Shown here in pieces: positions 42,613 through 50,908 of a stretch of 64,000 nt of DNA. The stretch is from Hamadaea tsunoensis DSM 44101 (GTDB lineage Bacteria; Actinomycetota; Actinomycetes; Mycobacteriales; Micromonosporaceae), in contig NZ_AUAX01000033.1 of NCBI RefSeq assembly GCF_000428945.1, positions 36,365-100,364 of the forward strand, given 5' to 3'. Position 1 is the first letter of the stretch; every line of letters starts with the position of its first letter. The notes beneath the pieces were generated by a model, which saw only the letters and a list, made by a program, of their open reading frames with translations, ran no database searches and was not told the origin of the DNA. Position numbers and translations under genes: made by a program.

Positions 42613-44550
42613 GTGAATAAGGCGAGCTATGCGGCTTTTATGGGAATTCTCGTGCTGCTCGGGACCCTCGTCGGCATCGGGCCGGCGACCGGTGCGGCCG
42701 AGGCCGCGAGCCCGCCGTTCGCGGCCGTCCAGTACGGCACCAACGGCTGCATCGAGGTCGGCGCACGCCCGGACCCGCCCTACAACCAGCCGCGACCTTT
42801 CGCCGTCCCGGACGGCACCGACCTCACCGCGGGGTATCCGGCGTACGGCTACGACCCGGCCGGCTACACGCAGACGAGCGGGACGAACTCGTGCCGCTAC
42901 AACTTCCGCGACAACGACGGCAACGTCATCGGCTCCGGCTACTGCGTCCAATGGGGAGCCGGCCAGCGCTCCGGCACCGGCTACGACCCGCGGCCGACGC
43001 TCGGGCGCATCGCCGACGCCGGCTACGTCCGCCGCATTCTCGCGAACTACTGGCCGGCGACCAGCGCCCCGGCGGTACCGTCGGCCAATCCGACGGTCGC
43101 CAACCGGCAGCGGTCCGGCACGGTCGCCATGGCGATCCACTACTTCACCGACGGCATCGTGCTGCCGCCGAACTACCAGGACCGCGCCCTCTACGACGTC
43201 GTACGCACGATCGTCACCGAGGCGCTCGCGGTCGGCCCGATGCCCGAGCAGCCGAACCCGACGCCGGAGATCGACGGGCCGCTCATCGCGACCGCCGGCG
43301 TCCTGGCCGGGCCGTTCACGATCGGGGCCAACGCGACCGGTCCGGTGACCGCCGTCGTGACGGGCGCGGACGCGTACACGGATGCGGCGGGAACGGTGGC
43401 GTTCGCGTCGGGATCGACCCTGCCCCCGGGCGGGCGGCTGTGGCTGCGCGCGGCGGCGGGACCGGCGGAGATCTCCGTGACCGGCCCGGTCGTCGCCCAG
43501 ATCGGTACGCTGATGGTCCCCGACCCGGCGCATCCCGTGCAGCAGATGATGCTGGCCCAGGCGCTGACCCTGGAGTCCGAGGCCGCCCGCGTCGTCCAGG
43601 TACGCCCGCCGGCCGAACCGGTCCGGCTGCGCAGCCGGGTCTCGGCGGCCGAGGTGACCGTCGGCGCGCAGGTCGGCGACACCGTCTTCGCCAGCGGCCT
43701 GGCGGACGGCGGATCGATCGTCGTCACGCCGACCCTGTACGGGCCCCTCGACCCGGTCGGCGGCGGCTGCGGCGGGGTCGACTGGACCGGTCCCGTCCCG
43801 GTGGGCCACGTCTATCCGTCCGTCGACCTCACCGGGAACGGCGCAACCGATCTGCCGCCGCAGACCGTGACAAGTCCCGGCTGCTACTCCTTCGGGCTCG
43901 TCGGCGTACCCGGGGACGTGACCGTGCCGCCCGGCGATCCGCTGGAGACCGTGCTGGTGAAGCCGGACGTCCCCCCGCCGCCCTACCAGGTCGCGACGAC
44001 GGCGTCGGCCGCGAAGGTCGCCGTCGGCGCGCTGGTCTCGGACCACGTGACCGTGACCGGCCTGGCCCCCGGCGCCACGCTGACCGTCGCGACCACGCTC
44101 TACGGTCCGCTGATCCCCGCCACGCCCGGCGACTGCACCACGGCGAACTGGCGGGCCGAGGGCATCCCGGTCGCCGCCACACTGCCGCCGGTGACCGTGA
44201 CGGGCGATGGCGCGTACGACTCCGCGACGGCGACCGTACGCCGTCCGGGCTGCTACAGCTTCGCCGCCGTCACGACCACCGAGCTGGTGACCGGCGGCGA
44301 AGTACCTGCGCCGCAAGGACTCGGGGCGCCGGCGGAACTCGTCCTCGTGACCGGCGCCGAGCCGACCACGCAACCGTCACCGGGGCAGTCACAGGGACCG
44401 GGGCCGGGCCCGCTTCCGGTGACGAGCGGCCCGCACACGCCCTACCTCGCGGGGCTGGGCCTGCTCCTACTCCTCCTCGGCCTCCTCCTCGGCACGGCGC
44501 CCCTGCTCGCCACCCGCCGCCGCCGCCCACCGCCGCCGCCTCGCCGATGA
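42613..44550 (+). CDS. Surface protein with thioester-domain-like head and membrane anchor
   Basis: A 645-residue exported protein. Signal 1-32; residues ~35-215 resemble Gram-positive thioester adhesin domains (GCIEV near residue 45; AMAIHYFTDGIVLP near 175). The usual Gln of the QxAIW motif is Ala here and Trp is His, so the thioester may not form. Then a Pro-rich link and two ~100-residue beta repeats, each ending PGCYSF. The tail has LPVTSG, a ~20-residue membrane helix and a basic end, a sortase-like anchor. GTG at 42613 lacks a ribosome site; TATACA at 42601 suggests a leaderless mRNA. Confidence 0.75.
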   Translation: MNKASYAAFMGILVLLGTLVGIGPATGAAEAASPPFAAVQYGTNGCIEVGARPDPPYNQPRPFAVPDGTDLTAGYPAYGYDPAGYTQTSGTNSCRYNFRDNDGNVIGSGYCVQWGAGQRSGTGYDPRPTLGRIADAGYVRRILANYWPATSAPAVPSANPTVANRQRSGTVAMAIHYFTDGIVLPPNYQDRALYDVVRTIVTEALAVGPMPEQPNPTPEIDGPLIATAGVLAGPFTIGANATGPVTAVVTGADAYTDAAGTVAFASGSTLPPGGRLWLRAAAGPAEISVTGPVVAQIGTLMVPDPAHPVQQMMLAQALTLESEAARVVQVRPPAEPVRLRSRVSAAEVTVGAQVGDTVFASGLADGGSIVVTPTLYGPLDPVGGGCGGVDWTGPVPVGHVYPSVDLTGNGATDLPPQTVTSPGCYSFGLVGVPGDVTVPPGDPLETVLVKPDVPPPPYQVATTASAAKVAVGALVSDHVTVTGLAPGATLTVATTLYGPLIPATPGDCTTANWRAEGIPVAATLPPVTVTGDGAYDSATATVRRPGCYSFAAVTTTELVTGGEVPAPQGLGAPAELVLVTGAEPTTQPSPGQSQGPGPGPLPVTSGPHTPYLAGLGLLLLLLGLLLGTAPLLATRRRRPPPPPRR

Positions 44551-44623
44551 TCCCGTTTGGATCAGGGAATTCACCGTAATCATGGCCCATGATTCGGGTG
44601 ACTTCCCTGATCCAAACGGGATC
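44549..44623. terminator. 75-nt near-perfect hairpin between convergent genes
   Basis: The outer 21 bp (44549-44569 with 44603-44623) pair perfectly; after one mismatch TCACC/GGTGA pairs, then AATCATG/CATGATT closes to a 3-nt loop with two mismatches. It overlaps the TGA of the surface-protein gene. Such length and AT-rich inner part are unusual for this genome; it is probably a bidirectional terminator. Confidence 0.8.
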
Positions 44624-44678
44624 TAGGGGCACGCGGTGGGGCGCGGAGGGTGCGAGGCAGGGGAGCGGGGCGGAGGGG

Positions 44679-45542
44679 TCAGGGCCAGAGGGCCAGCCGG
44701 GGGTCGCAGGCGAGGGTGATGAGCTGGTCCACCGTGAGCAGCGGCGTCGGCGCGGTCACCGGCAGCCGGACGTCCGCGTCGGGGGTGTTCGTCACCGTCG
44801 CCACGACGGCCGTCCGTCCGGTGTAGACATACACCGTGTAGCCGATCGCCCCGGGGTTCGCCGGGGACTGGCGTACGAACAGCTCGACCGGTTCCCCATG
44901 CGGCCCGGTACGCGCATCGCACACCTTCCCCGGCCCACACCGGCCGGGATAGGGGTCGCCGTCGACGGGCTGCGCCGACACGAGGATCGCGCCGTGCCCG
45001 GCCCGCGTCGCCGCGACCGCCGCCGCCATCACGCCGTACCGGGTGTCCTGGCGGTCGCCCAGGGCGTGGTCGGCCGCCATCCCCTGCAAGGGTGCCGGCG
45101 TGGTCCCGTCGCCGGTGTAGATCCGGCCGAACCTGGCGTCCGGAAGCTCACCGAGGACGTTCTCGCGGACGGCGCACTCGAACGCCTTCAGGTCGGGGCG
45201 GGGGCCCACCCGGTCGGGCGGCCCCGCCGTCGGCCCGACCTGCGGCAGCTCGTCCACGAACGGCCACGCCGACCCCTCCGGCAGCGGCACGCTCGTCGCG
45301 GGGACCGGCGGCGCGCAGCCGGCCGCGGCGCTGTTCTCCTCACCGGGTATCACCTGCAGGCCGACGACCATCAGCGACACCCCGACCCCCACGGCCATCG
45401 CCGAGGCGCCCCAGGCCCGCATCATCCGCTGCCGCCGCCCGACCGCCGCGACCCCGGCCGCGGTCAGGATCAGCGGCGGCTCGTCCTGCCCGACCCGGTC
45501 GCGCAGCGCCTCGGTGAACCACTCTTCGCCCTTGCCGGTCAT
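44679..45542 (-). CDS. Probable anti-sigma factor-like membrane protein
   Basis: A 287-residue protein: short cytoplasmic N-terminus (GEEWFTEALRDRVG), one membrane helix (ASAMAVGVGVSLMVVGLQVI) and an extracytoplasmic domain with cysteines (CAPPVPATSV; GRCGPGKVCDARTG). It starts inside the stop codon of the SigE-family sigma gene (TGATG), the classic arrangement for a membrane anti-sigma factor or sigma-linked sensor. No zinc-binding HxxxCxxC motif is seen. Confidence 0.75.
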   Translation of the reverse strand: MTGKGEEWFTEALRDRVGQDEPPLILTAAGVAAVGRRQRMMRAWGASAMAVGVGVSLMVVGLQVIPGEENSAAAGCAPPVPATSVPLPEGSAWPFVDELPQVGPTAGPPDRVGPRPDLKAFECAVRENVLGELPDARFGRIYTGDGTTPAPLQGMAADHALGDRQDTRYGVMAAAVAATRAGHGAILVSAQPVDGDPYPGRCGPGKVCDARTGPHGEPVELFVRQSPANPGAIGYTVYVYTGRTAVVATVTNTPDADVRLPVTAPTPLLTVDQLITLACDPRLALWP

Positions 45543-46024
45543 CACGCCTCCATCAGGCGCGTACGCAGCGCCGCCAGCCCGCGCGAGGTCTGGCTCTTGA
45601 CCGAACCCTCGCTCACCCCGAACAGTTCGGCGACCTCGGCCACCGGCAGATCCTCCAGATGGCGCAGGACGATCATCGCCCGCTGCCGCGGCGGCAGCTG
45701 CGCGAGCAGGGCCAGCACGTCGGCCGCCGGACCGTCCGCATCGTCCGGCCCCGGCTGGTCCGGCACCTCCGCCACGCTGCGCTCCCAGCGGCTGCGCCGG
45801 GTGCTGCTGAGGTACGCGTTGAGCAGCGTGCGCCGAGCGTACGCGTCCACGGTCTCGGTGCGTACGCGTCGCCAATGCCGGTAGAGCTGCACGAACGTGT
45901 GCTGCACGAGATCCTCCGCGAGGTGCCAGTCGCCGCACATCGCGTACGCGACCCGGCGCAGCGGCCGGGCCCGGGCGGCGAAGTATTCGGCGAAACCTTC
46001 GTCCTTCACAGCAGTGGTACGCAT
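45542..46024 (-). CDS. SigE-family RNA polymerase sigma factor
   Basis: A 160-residue ECF sigma factor of the actinobacterial SigE group: region 2 AARARPLRRVAYAMCGDWHLAEDLVQHTFVQLYRHW and region 4 LAQLPPRQRAMIVLRHLEDLPVAEVAELFGVSEGSVKSQTSRGLAAL. Its stop overlaps the start of the membrane partner (TGATG). A similar sigma/membrane-protein unit lies at 47638-49131. Confidence 0.9.
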   Translation of the reverse strand: MRTTAVKDEGFAEYFAARARPLRRVAYAMCGDWHLAEDLVQHTFVQLYRHWRRVRTETVDAYARRTLLNAYLSSTRRSRWERSVAEVPDQPGPDDADGPAADVLALLAQLPPRQRAMIVLRHLEDLPVAEVAELFGVSEGSVKSQTSRGLAALRTRLMEA

Positions 46025-46095
46025 AGCTGCCCGGAAAGGTTGAGAAGATCGCCGATATTTCGCCGCCCGCGAACACCCGCCGACGCGCCGGCCGG

Positions 46096-46845
46096 TCAGG
46101 CGAGGACGGGCCGGGGCGCGGGAGCGTGCCGCAGCCGCAGCAGCGCCCGCACGTGCATGGCGGCCAGGAGGGGCACCGCCGTGGTCGGGATGAGGACGAT
46201 CGGCAGCAGCATGGCGTCCGCCGTGGACGGTTCGACCGACAGGATGCGGACCGGGCCGAGCGCGGCCGCCACGCCGAGACCGAGGGCGACGACGAGGTCG
46301 AGCAGGCCGAGCGCGTGGAACCACAGGGCGCGGGCCCGGGTACTCCCGCTGTCGCTGTCGCTGTCGCTGGAGCCGGAGCCGGAGCCGGCGACCGCGAGGC
46401 GGGCGGCGACCGCCGGCGCGGCCAGCCCCACCGCGATGTCGCCGAACCCGGCCGGCAGGGCGAAGACCGCGGGCAGCTGCCCGGCCGCCCAGGCGAGCAG
46501 GAAGCCGACCCCGGCCACCCGGAACGCGTGCCCCCGCGTGAGCCCGGCGAGGTCGGCCGGTCCGACGAAGGCGTACGCGGCGGCGAATGCCGTGAGGAAG
46601 GCGATCGGCAGTGAGACCACGACGGCGTCCGTGCGCTGGGCGTAGACCCCGGCGTACGCGAGCACGCCGCTGACGACGATCCAGGCCGACCAGGAGGCCA
46701 GCCAGACGGTGCCGAACAGGACGCCCCGGCGGCGCAGCGCCCGCGCGACGGAGATCGGCAGGCCGATGGTGCCGATCAGCACCACGATCCACAGCACGGC
46801 CGTGAGCGCCGGCGTGAAGTGTGCGGCTGTGAAGTGTGCGGTCAT
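46096..46845 (-). CDS. Polytopic membrane protein of unknown function
   Basis: A 249-residue protein with about seven membrane helices (ALTAVLWIVVLIGTIGLPIS; LVVALGLGVAAALGPVRI). A GSGSGSSDSDSDSGS linker encoded by 6-bp repeats (about 46347-46388) lies between helices. No family recognised. GGGAGGG lies 7 bp before the ATG. It is divergent from a TetR regulator, which probably represses it. Confidence 0.75.
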   Translation of the reverse strand: MTAHFTAAHFTPALTAVLWIVVLIGTIGLPISVARALRRRGVLFGTVWLASWSAWIVVSGVLAYAGVYAQRTDAVVVSLPIAFLTAFAAAYAFVGPADLAGLTRGHAFRVAGVGFLLAWAAGQLPAVFALPAGFGDIAVGLAAPAVAARLAVAGSGSGSSDSDSDSGSTRARALWFHALGLLDLVVALGLGVAAALGPVRILSVEPSTADAMLLPIVLIPTTAVPLLAAMHVRALLRLRHAPAPRPVLA

Positions 46846-46885
46846 GGAAATCCCTCCCAGAGTCGAGGTCGGTACGCGTGAGTTC

Positions 46886-46927
46886 CCGTACACTCTGTTC
46901 AGTATTGGCGTGAGTGTTCGGCGTACC
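46886..46927. promoter_or_regulatory. Candidate TetR operator region
   Basis: ACACTC and GAGTGT face each other about 16 bp apart, flanked by GTAC on both outer sides, in the AT-richer gap between the membrane-protein gene and the TetR gene. Confidence 0.4.
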
Positions 46928-47014
46928 AAGGGGCAGTTACGGCTCTTTGTCCGTTTCTGAACGGACCTCGGGAACTGTCCGGGAACCGGAAGCTGTGCGA
47001 GAAGGCGGTGCGCG

Positions 47015-47620
47015 ATGGGTGAGGACCGGCGGGTTCGGCGTACGCGGCGCGATCTGGCCGAGGCCCTCGTCGGCCTCGTGCTGGAACGCGGCTACACCCG
47101 CGTCACCGTGCAGGACATCCTCGACCGGGCCGACGTCGGCCGGTCGACGTTCTACAGCCACTTCCGCGACAAGGAGGCCCTGCTGCTCTCGTGCTTCGAC
47201 GGGCTGCGCGAGTCGCTCGCGGCCGAGCTGGCGGCCGTCGACCCCGGCCGGCCGCCCGCCGATCACCGCCGTCCGTCGCTCGTCGTCTTCGAGCACGCGT
47301 ACGCCCACCGGCGCATGTACGAGGCGATGTGCGGCCGGCCCGGCGGGACCGTCGTCTATGGACACCTGCACCGGATGATCGCCGACGGGGTACGCGTACA
47401 CCTGGCCGCCCGCCCCGGGGTGGGCGCGGTTCCGGTGGAGGTGGTGGCGGAGTTCTACGCCGCCGCCCTGCTGGGCCTGCTCACATGGTGGATCGGTACG
47501 GACTTCGCGGGCGGGCCGGACCATGTGGCGGCGCTGTTCGGGGCTCTCGCGAGCCCGGGTGTGGCCGGCGCGACGGCCGCGCCCGAGGCCGCGCTGGTGG
47601 CGACCTCGGGCCGGACCTGA
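47015..47620 (+). CDS. TetR-family transcriptional regulator
   Basis: A 201-residue protein. The DNA-binding domain is at ~8-55 (RRDLAEALVGLVLERGYTRVTVQDILDRADVGRSTFYSHFRDKEALLLS), followed by a helical ligand/dimer domain ending FYAAALLGLLTWWIGTDFAG, typical of the TetR_C_33-like group. The divergent membrane-protein gene is the likely target. Confidence 0.9.
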   Translation: MGEDRRVRRTRRDLAEALVGLVLERGYTRVTVQDILDRADVGRSTFYSHFRDKEALLLSCFDGLRESLAAELAAVDPGRPPADHRRPSLVVFEHAYAHRRMYEAMCGRPGGTVVYGHLHRMIADGVRVHLAARPGVGAVPVEVVAEFYAAALLGLLTWWIGTDFAGGPDHVAALFGALASPGVAGATAAPEAALVATSGRT

Positions 47621-47637
47621 CCTATTCCGGCGAGGTC

Positions 47638-48510
47638 CTACTTCCCGGGCAGGGATTCAAACGTCCCCTCGGGGCGGGACACGAAGATCCCGTCGCCGTA
47701 CCCGGACAGCTCGAGCGTCGCGTCGAACCGGCCGACGTCGGCGGGGTTGGTGGTGGACTTCACCGTCGCCGTGTAGACCACCTTCGAGATCCGCTGCCCC
47801 GGGCCGACCGTCACGTCGCCGGTCATGCTGCCTCGCGAGAGCCCTTCGCGGGTGCGGAGCTCCACCACGAAGTGGTACGTGTCCGGGCCGGTCTGGGTGA
47901 TCGTGGCGTCGGCCCGGCTGAGGGAGTCGAGCAGGTCCTGCGGGTCGGCCGAGATGCCGAGGATGCCGGTCTTGGGGTCGTAGGAGAGGCCGGTGTGCTT
48001 GCCTTCGTCGTGCCGCCAGACGATGGGCTCCCCCCGGCGGCCGTCCGCCGTGTACAGATCGCCCTGGACCAGCCGCTCCTCGTACCAGGTCGCACCGTTG
48101 TCGAACGGCGCTCGCAGGTATCCGGTCGCCGTGGCCGGGTCGAACGCGCCCTCGACGACCATGGTCGGGTGGCCGGGCAGGTCACGGGCGGTGATGACGT
48201 TCTTCACCCGATAACTGGTACGCCGGCTCGCGACCACGGCCGCGGCCAGCCGCAACTGTGGAGTCCCGGCCGCCGCGGGCGTATCCGAGCGGCCTTGCGG
48301 GTGGGCGGCCGGCCCGCCGTTCGCGGTGAGGACCCCGGCGGCCATCGCGCCGGCCAGCCCGACCACGCCGACCGCGTACGCCGTCCTGGTGATCGTGGTG
48401 CGGCGGTGCTGGGCGCGGACCACCTGCCCGACGAGATCGCGGTCCGGGGCCAGGCCCTCGACGTGTTCGCGCATACCGGCGGTGAGCTGCTCTTCGATGA
48501 GGTTTGTCAT
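47638..48510 (-). CDS. Anti-sigma-like membrane protein
   Basis: A 290-residue protein: N-terminal EEQLTAGMREHVEGLAPDRDLVGQVVRAQHRR, one membrane helix (TAYAVGVVGLAGAMAAGVL) and an extracytoplasmic domain resembling LolA/LppX-type lipid-binding folds (SYRVKNVITARDLPG; TVGPGQRISKVVYTATVK). It follows the SigE-type sigma gene by 114 bp, the gap being largely a 15-bp tandem repeat. GGGAG precedes the ATG. Role as sigma partner is inferred from context. Confidence 0.78.
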   Translation of the reverse strand: MTNLIEEQLTAGMREHVEGLAPDRDLVGQVVRAQHRRTTITRTAYAVGVVGLAGAMAAGVLTANGGPAAHPQGRSDTPAAAGTPQLRLAAAVVASRRTSYRVKNVITARDLPGHPTMVVEGAFDPATATGYLRAPFDNGATWYEERLVQGDLYTADGRRGEPIVWRHDEGKHTGLSYDPKTGILGISADPQDLLDSLSRADATITQTGPDTYHFVVELRTREGLSRGSMTGDVTVGPGQRISKVVYTATVKSTTNPADVGRFDATLELSGYGDGIFVSRPEGTFESLPGK

Positions 48511-48552
48511 GGTGTTCTCCCTGTGCATGAGGTGAGCTCTTCGGGAATGACG

Positions 48553-48612
48553 GGGCAGCCGGAAGCTGGGCAGCCGGAAGCTGGGCAGCCGGAAGTTGGG
48601 CAGCCGGAAGTT
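48553..48612. repeat. 4 x 15 bp tandem repeat between sigma and partner gene
   Basis: Units GGGCAGCCGGAAGCT (twice) and GGGCAGCCGGAAGTT (twice), then CGGGCTGCCCG, which can pair with a GGGCAGCC unit. The array starts about 12 bp after the sigma stop and ends about 40 bp before the next start. Confidence 0.85.
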
Positions 48613-48624
48613 CGGGCTGCCCGC

Positions 48625-49131
48625 CTACGCCTGGACGTCCTCGGGTTCCCAGGCGGCGGTGAGTTCGCGGAGGCGGGCCAGCCCGCGCGAGGCCGACGAT
48701 TTGACGGTGCCGACGGAGCACCCGAGGACCTCGGCGGCTTCGGCCTCGCTGAGCTGCTCCCAGTAGCGCAGTACCAGGACCGCGCGCTGGCGGGGCGGCA
48801 AGGTGGCAAGCGCCTGTACCAGCGCGTGCCGCAGGTGGAGCAGGTCGGTGCCGTCGGACTGCCCGGGCGGCTCGACCTCGGTCAGCACCTCCGGGCGGCG
48901 GCGCCGCACGCGCCACTGGTCGACCGCGAGGCGGTACAGGGTGCGGCGCAGGTAGCCTTCCCGGTCCCCGCGGACGCCGTTCCAGTGCCGCACCAGGCGC
49001 TCCAGTGCCGTCTGCAGCAGGTCCTCACCGGCCGCCCGGCTGCCGGTCAGCAGGACCGCGGTACCGAGCAGGGCACTGCCCCGCTCGGCGACGAGGGCGT
49101 CCAATCCCTCATAGCTGTTCTTCCAGCGCAC
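48625..49131 (-). CDS. SigE-family RNA polymerase sigma factor
   Basis: A 168-residue ECF sigma factor: region 2 ALLGTAVLLTGSRAAGEDLLQTALERLVRHWNGV; region 4 LATLPPRQRAVLVLRYWEQLSEAEAAEVLGCSVGTVKSSASRGLARL. GTG at 49131 is chosen because GGAGAA precedes it; a TTG at 49155 is possible. Paralogous to the sigma factor at 45542 with the same kind of membrane partner downstream. Confidence 0.9.
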   Translation of the reverse strand: MRWKNSYEGLDALVAERGSALLGTAVLLTGSRAAGEDLLQTALERLVRHWNGVRGDREGYLRRTLYRLAVDQWRVRRRRPEVLTEVEPPGQSDGTDLLHLRHALVQALATLPPRQRAVLVLRYWEQLSEAEAAEVLGCSVGTVKSSASRGLARLRELTAAWEPEDVQA

Positions 49132-49211
49132 CAGTTCTCCTTCCGTCGTCGGCAAGGACGACGGCCCCGGTCAAAAGGTTGACCGGCCCCCGAAAACTGT
49201 GCGGTGGAGGG

Positions 49212-50576
49212 TCAGTTGGTCATGGACAGATAGCGGTAGCCGGACTTCTCCAGCCGCGCGCGGTCGAGCGCGTACCGGCCGTCGAGCACGATCGGCGTGC
49301 GCATCATGCCCATCAGCTTGGCCCAGTCCAGCTCCAGGTAGTGCGACCACTCGGTGACGAGGATGATCGCGTCGACACCGTCGAACACGTCCTCGGCCGA
49401 GTCGCACAGGTACTCGGCGAGGTCGGGCTGCTCGCGCCGGAACCGCTCGGCCGCCACGGGATCGTGCAGCTTCGGGCGGGCCCCGCGGGCGACCAGCGTA
49501 CGCGCGATGTCGATGGCCGGGGCGTCGCGCAGGTCGTCGGTGTTGGGCTTGAACGCCAGCCCGAGGACGCCGATCCGCCGCCCCTTGATGATCCGCAGCT
49601 CGTCGAGCAGCCGGTCGACGACGGCGCCGCGCTGGCGCTCGTTGACCTCGCGGGCCGCCCGCACGATCGGCATGTCGTAGTTGTACTCGGCGGCCGTCGA
49701 GATCAGGGCGGCCGTGTCCTTGCCGAAGCAGGAGCCGCCCCAGCCGACGCCGGGCTGCAGGAAACGCGACCCGATCCGGCTGTCCAGGCCGGTGCCGCGG
49801 GCGACCTTGGTGATGTCCGCGCCGACCTTGCCGGCCAGGTAGCCGATTTCGTTGATGTAGCTGATCTTCAGGGCGAGGAACGCGTTGGCCGCGTACTTGA
49901 TCAGTTCGGCCGAGGCCAGGTCGGTCGAGACGAGCGGCACCGCGCCCAGGTCGTCGGGGCGGGGCAGGAACGCGGGCGCGGTGAAGGACTGGTCGAGCAC
50001 CGTGCGGTAGAGGCGGGTCAGGACTTCGAGGCTGCGGTCGTCGTCCGAGCCGATGACGATCCGGTCCGGGTAGAGGGTGTCGCCGATCGCCGAGCCCTCG
50101 CGCAGGAACTCGGGGTTCGACGCGACACCGAGGCGGCCGTCCGCGCTGGCCCCGTGCCGCTCCTCGTACGCGTCCCGCAGGATCGCGTCGACCCAGTTGC
50201 CGCTGCCGATGGGGACGGTGGACTTGTTCACGACCACGGTGTAATCGCCCGCGACGTGCTGCCCGACGCTCTCGGCCGCCGAGCGCAGGAAGCGCAGATC
50301 GGGGTTCCCGTCGGGCAGGGACGGCGTCTGCACCGCGACGAAGACCACGTCGGCGTTCGGTACGCCGTCGGCGTACTCGGTGGTGAAGGTGAGATTCGCC
50401 GACGCGGCGGCGAGCAGGTCTTCCAGGAACGGCTCGAAGATGGGGGAGCGACCGGCGCGCAGCATCTCGATCTTCTTGGGATCCAGGTCGATGCAGGTGA
50501 CCTGGTGACCGAGGTACGCGAGGCTCGCACCGGTCGTGAGACCGACGTAGCCCGTGCCGACGACGCTGACCTTCAT
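49212..50576 (-). CDS. ugd: UDP-glucose 6-dehydrogenase
   Basis: A 454-residue NAD enzyme that oxidises UDP-glucose to UDP-glucuronate for cell-wall or exopolysaccharide sugars. NAD motif VVGTGYVGLTTGASLAYLG, central-domain ALKISYINEIGYLAGKVGAD, catalytic Cys in VGWGGSCFGKDTAAL (about residue 280) and the UDP-binding domain VLGLAFKPNTDDLRDAPAI. Length fits the family. GAAGGAGAA precedes the ATG. No other sugar-nucleotide genes adjoin it. Confidence 0.95.
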   Translation of the reverse strand: MKVSVVGTGYVGLTTGASLAYLGHQVTCIDLDPKKIEMLRAGRSPIFEPFLEDLLAAASANLTFTTEYADGVPNADVVFVAVQTPSLPDGNPDLRFLRSAAESVGQHVAGDYTVVVNKSTVPIGSGNWVDAILRDAYEERHGASADGRLGVASNPEFLREGSAIGDTLYPDRIVIGSDDDRSLEVLTRLYRTVLDQSFTAPAFLPRPDDLGAVPLVSTDLASAELIKYAANAFLALKISYINEIGYLAGKVGADITKVARGTGLDSRIGSRFLQPGVGWGGSCFGKDTAALISTAAEYNYDMPIVRAAREVNERQRGAVVDRLLDELRIIKGRRIGVLGLAFKPNTDDLRDAPAIDIARTLVARGARPKLHDPVAAERFRREQPDLAEYLCDSAEDVFDGVDAIILVTEWSHYLELDWAKLMGMMRTPIVLDGRYALDRARLEKSGYRYLSMTN

Positions 50577-50750
50577 TGCGGTTCTCCTTCGACGGTCCCC
50601 CCGTTCGGCCCAGGCTAACCCGCGGTGCGGCCGTGCGGGGGGACGCGGAACGCGGTATTTGACGGCAACCAGGGGTTTTGGCAGGTATTCAGTGGTGCCT
50701 TCTGAGGCGACCACAATGCAGTGTCTTGCGGCGGCTATGCAGTGGCTGTC

Positions 50751-50821
50751 CAGTGGCCCCGAAGCTCAGTGGCCACGAAGCTCAGTGGCCCCGAAGCTCA
50801 GTGGCCCCGAAGCTCAGTGGC
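50751..50821. repeat. 4.4 x 16 bp tandem repeat
   Basis: Unit CAGTGGCCCCGAAGCT at 50751, 50767 (one change), 50783 and 50799, with a partial fifth copy. AGTGGC words continue upstream to about 50740. Confidence 0.88.
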
Positions 50822-50844
50822 GATGGCGAACCGCCCGGGACGGT

Positions 50845-50880
50845 CCGGGGTATGTGGCGACTCCGGGGTATGTGGCGACA
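50845..50880. repeat. 2 x 18 bp direct repeat
   Basis: CCGGGGTATGTGGCGACT and CCGGGGTATGTGGCGACA, adjacent, 29 bp before the carboxypeptidase start; they may hold promoter -10-like TATGT words. Confidence 0.8.
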
Positions 50881-50908
50881 TCGCGGGGATTGCCGCTACG
50901 GTACGCCG

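Larger units (their letters stand above)
50577..50908. other. Repeat-rich intergenic region before carboxypeptidase
   Basis: No gene. It holds a 16-bp array (50751-50821) and an 18-bp direct duplication (50845-50880), so about a third of the interval is repetitive. Confidence 0.6.

Noticed and set aside
50751..50821. Possible CRISPR array
   Set aside because: Units are contiguous 16-mers with no unique spacers and no cas genes.
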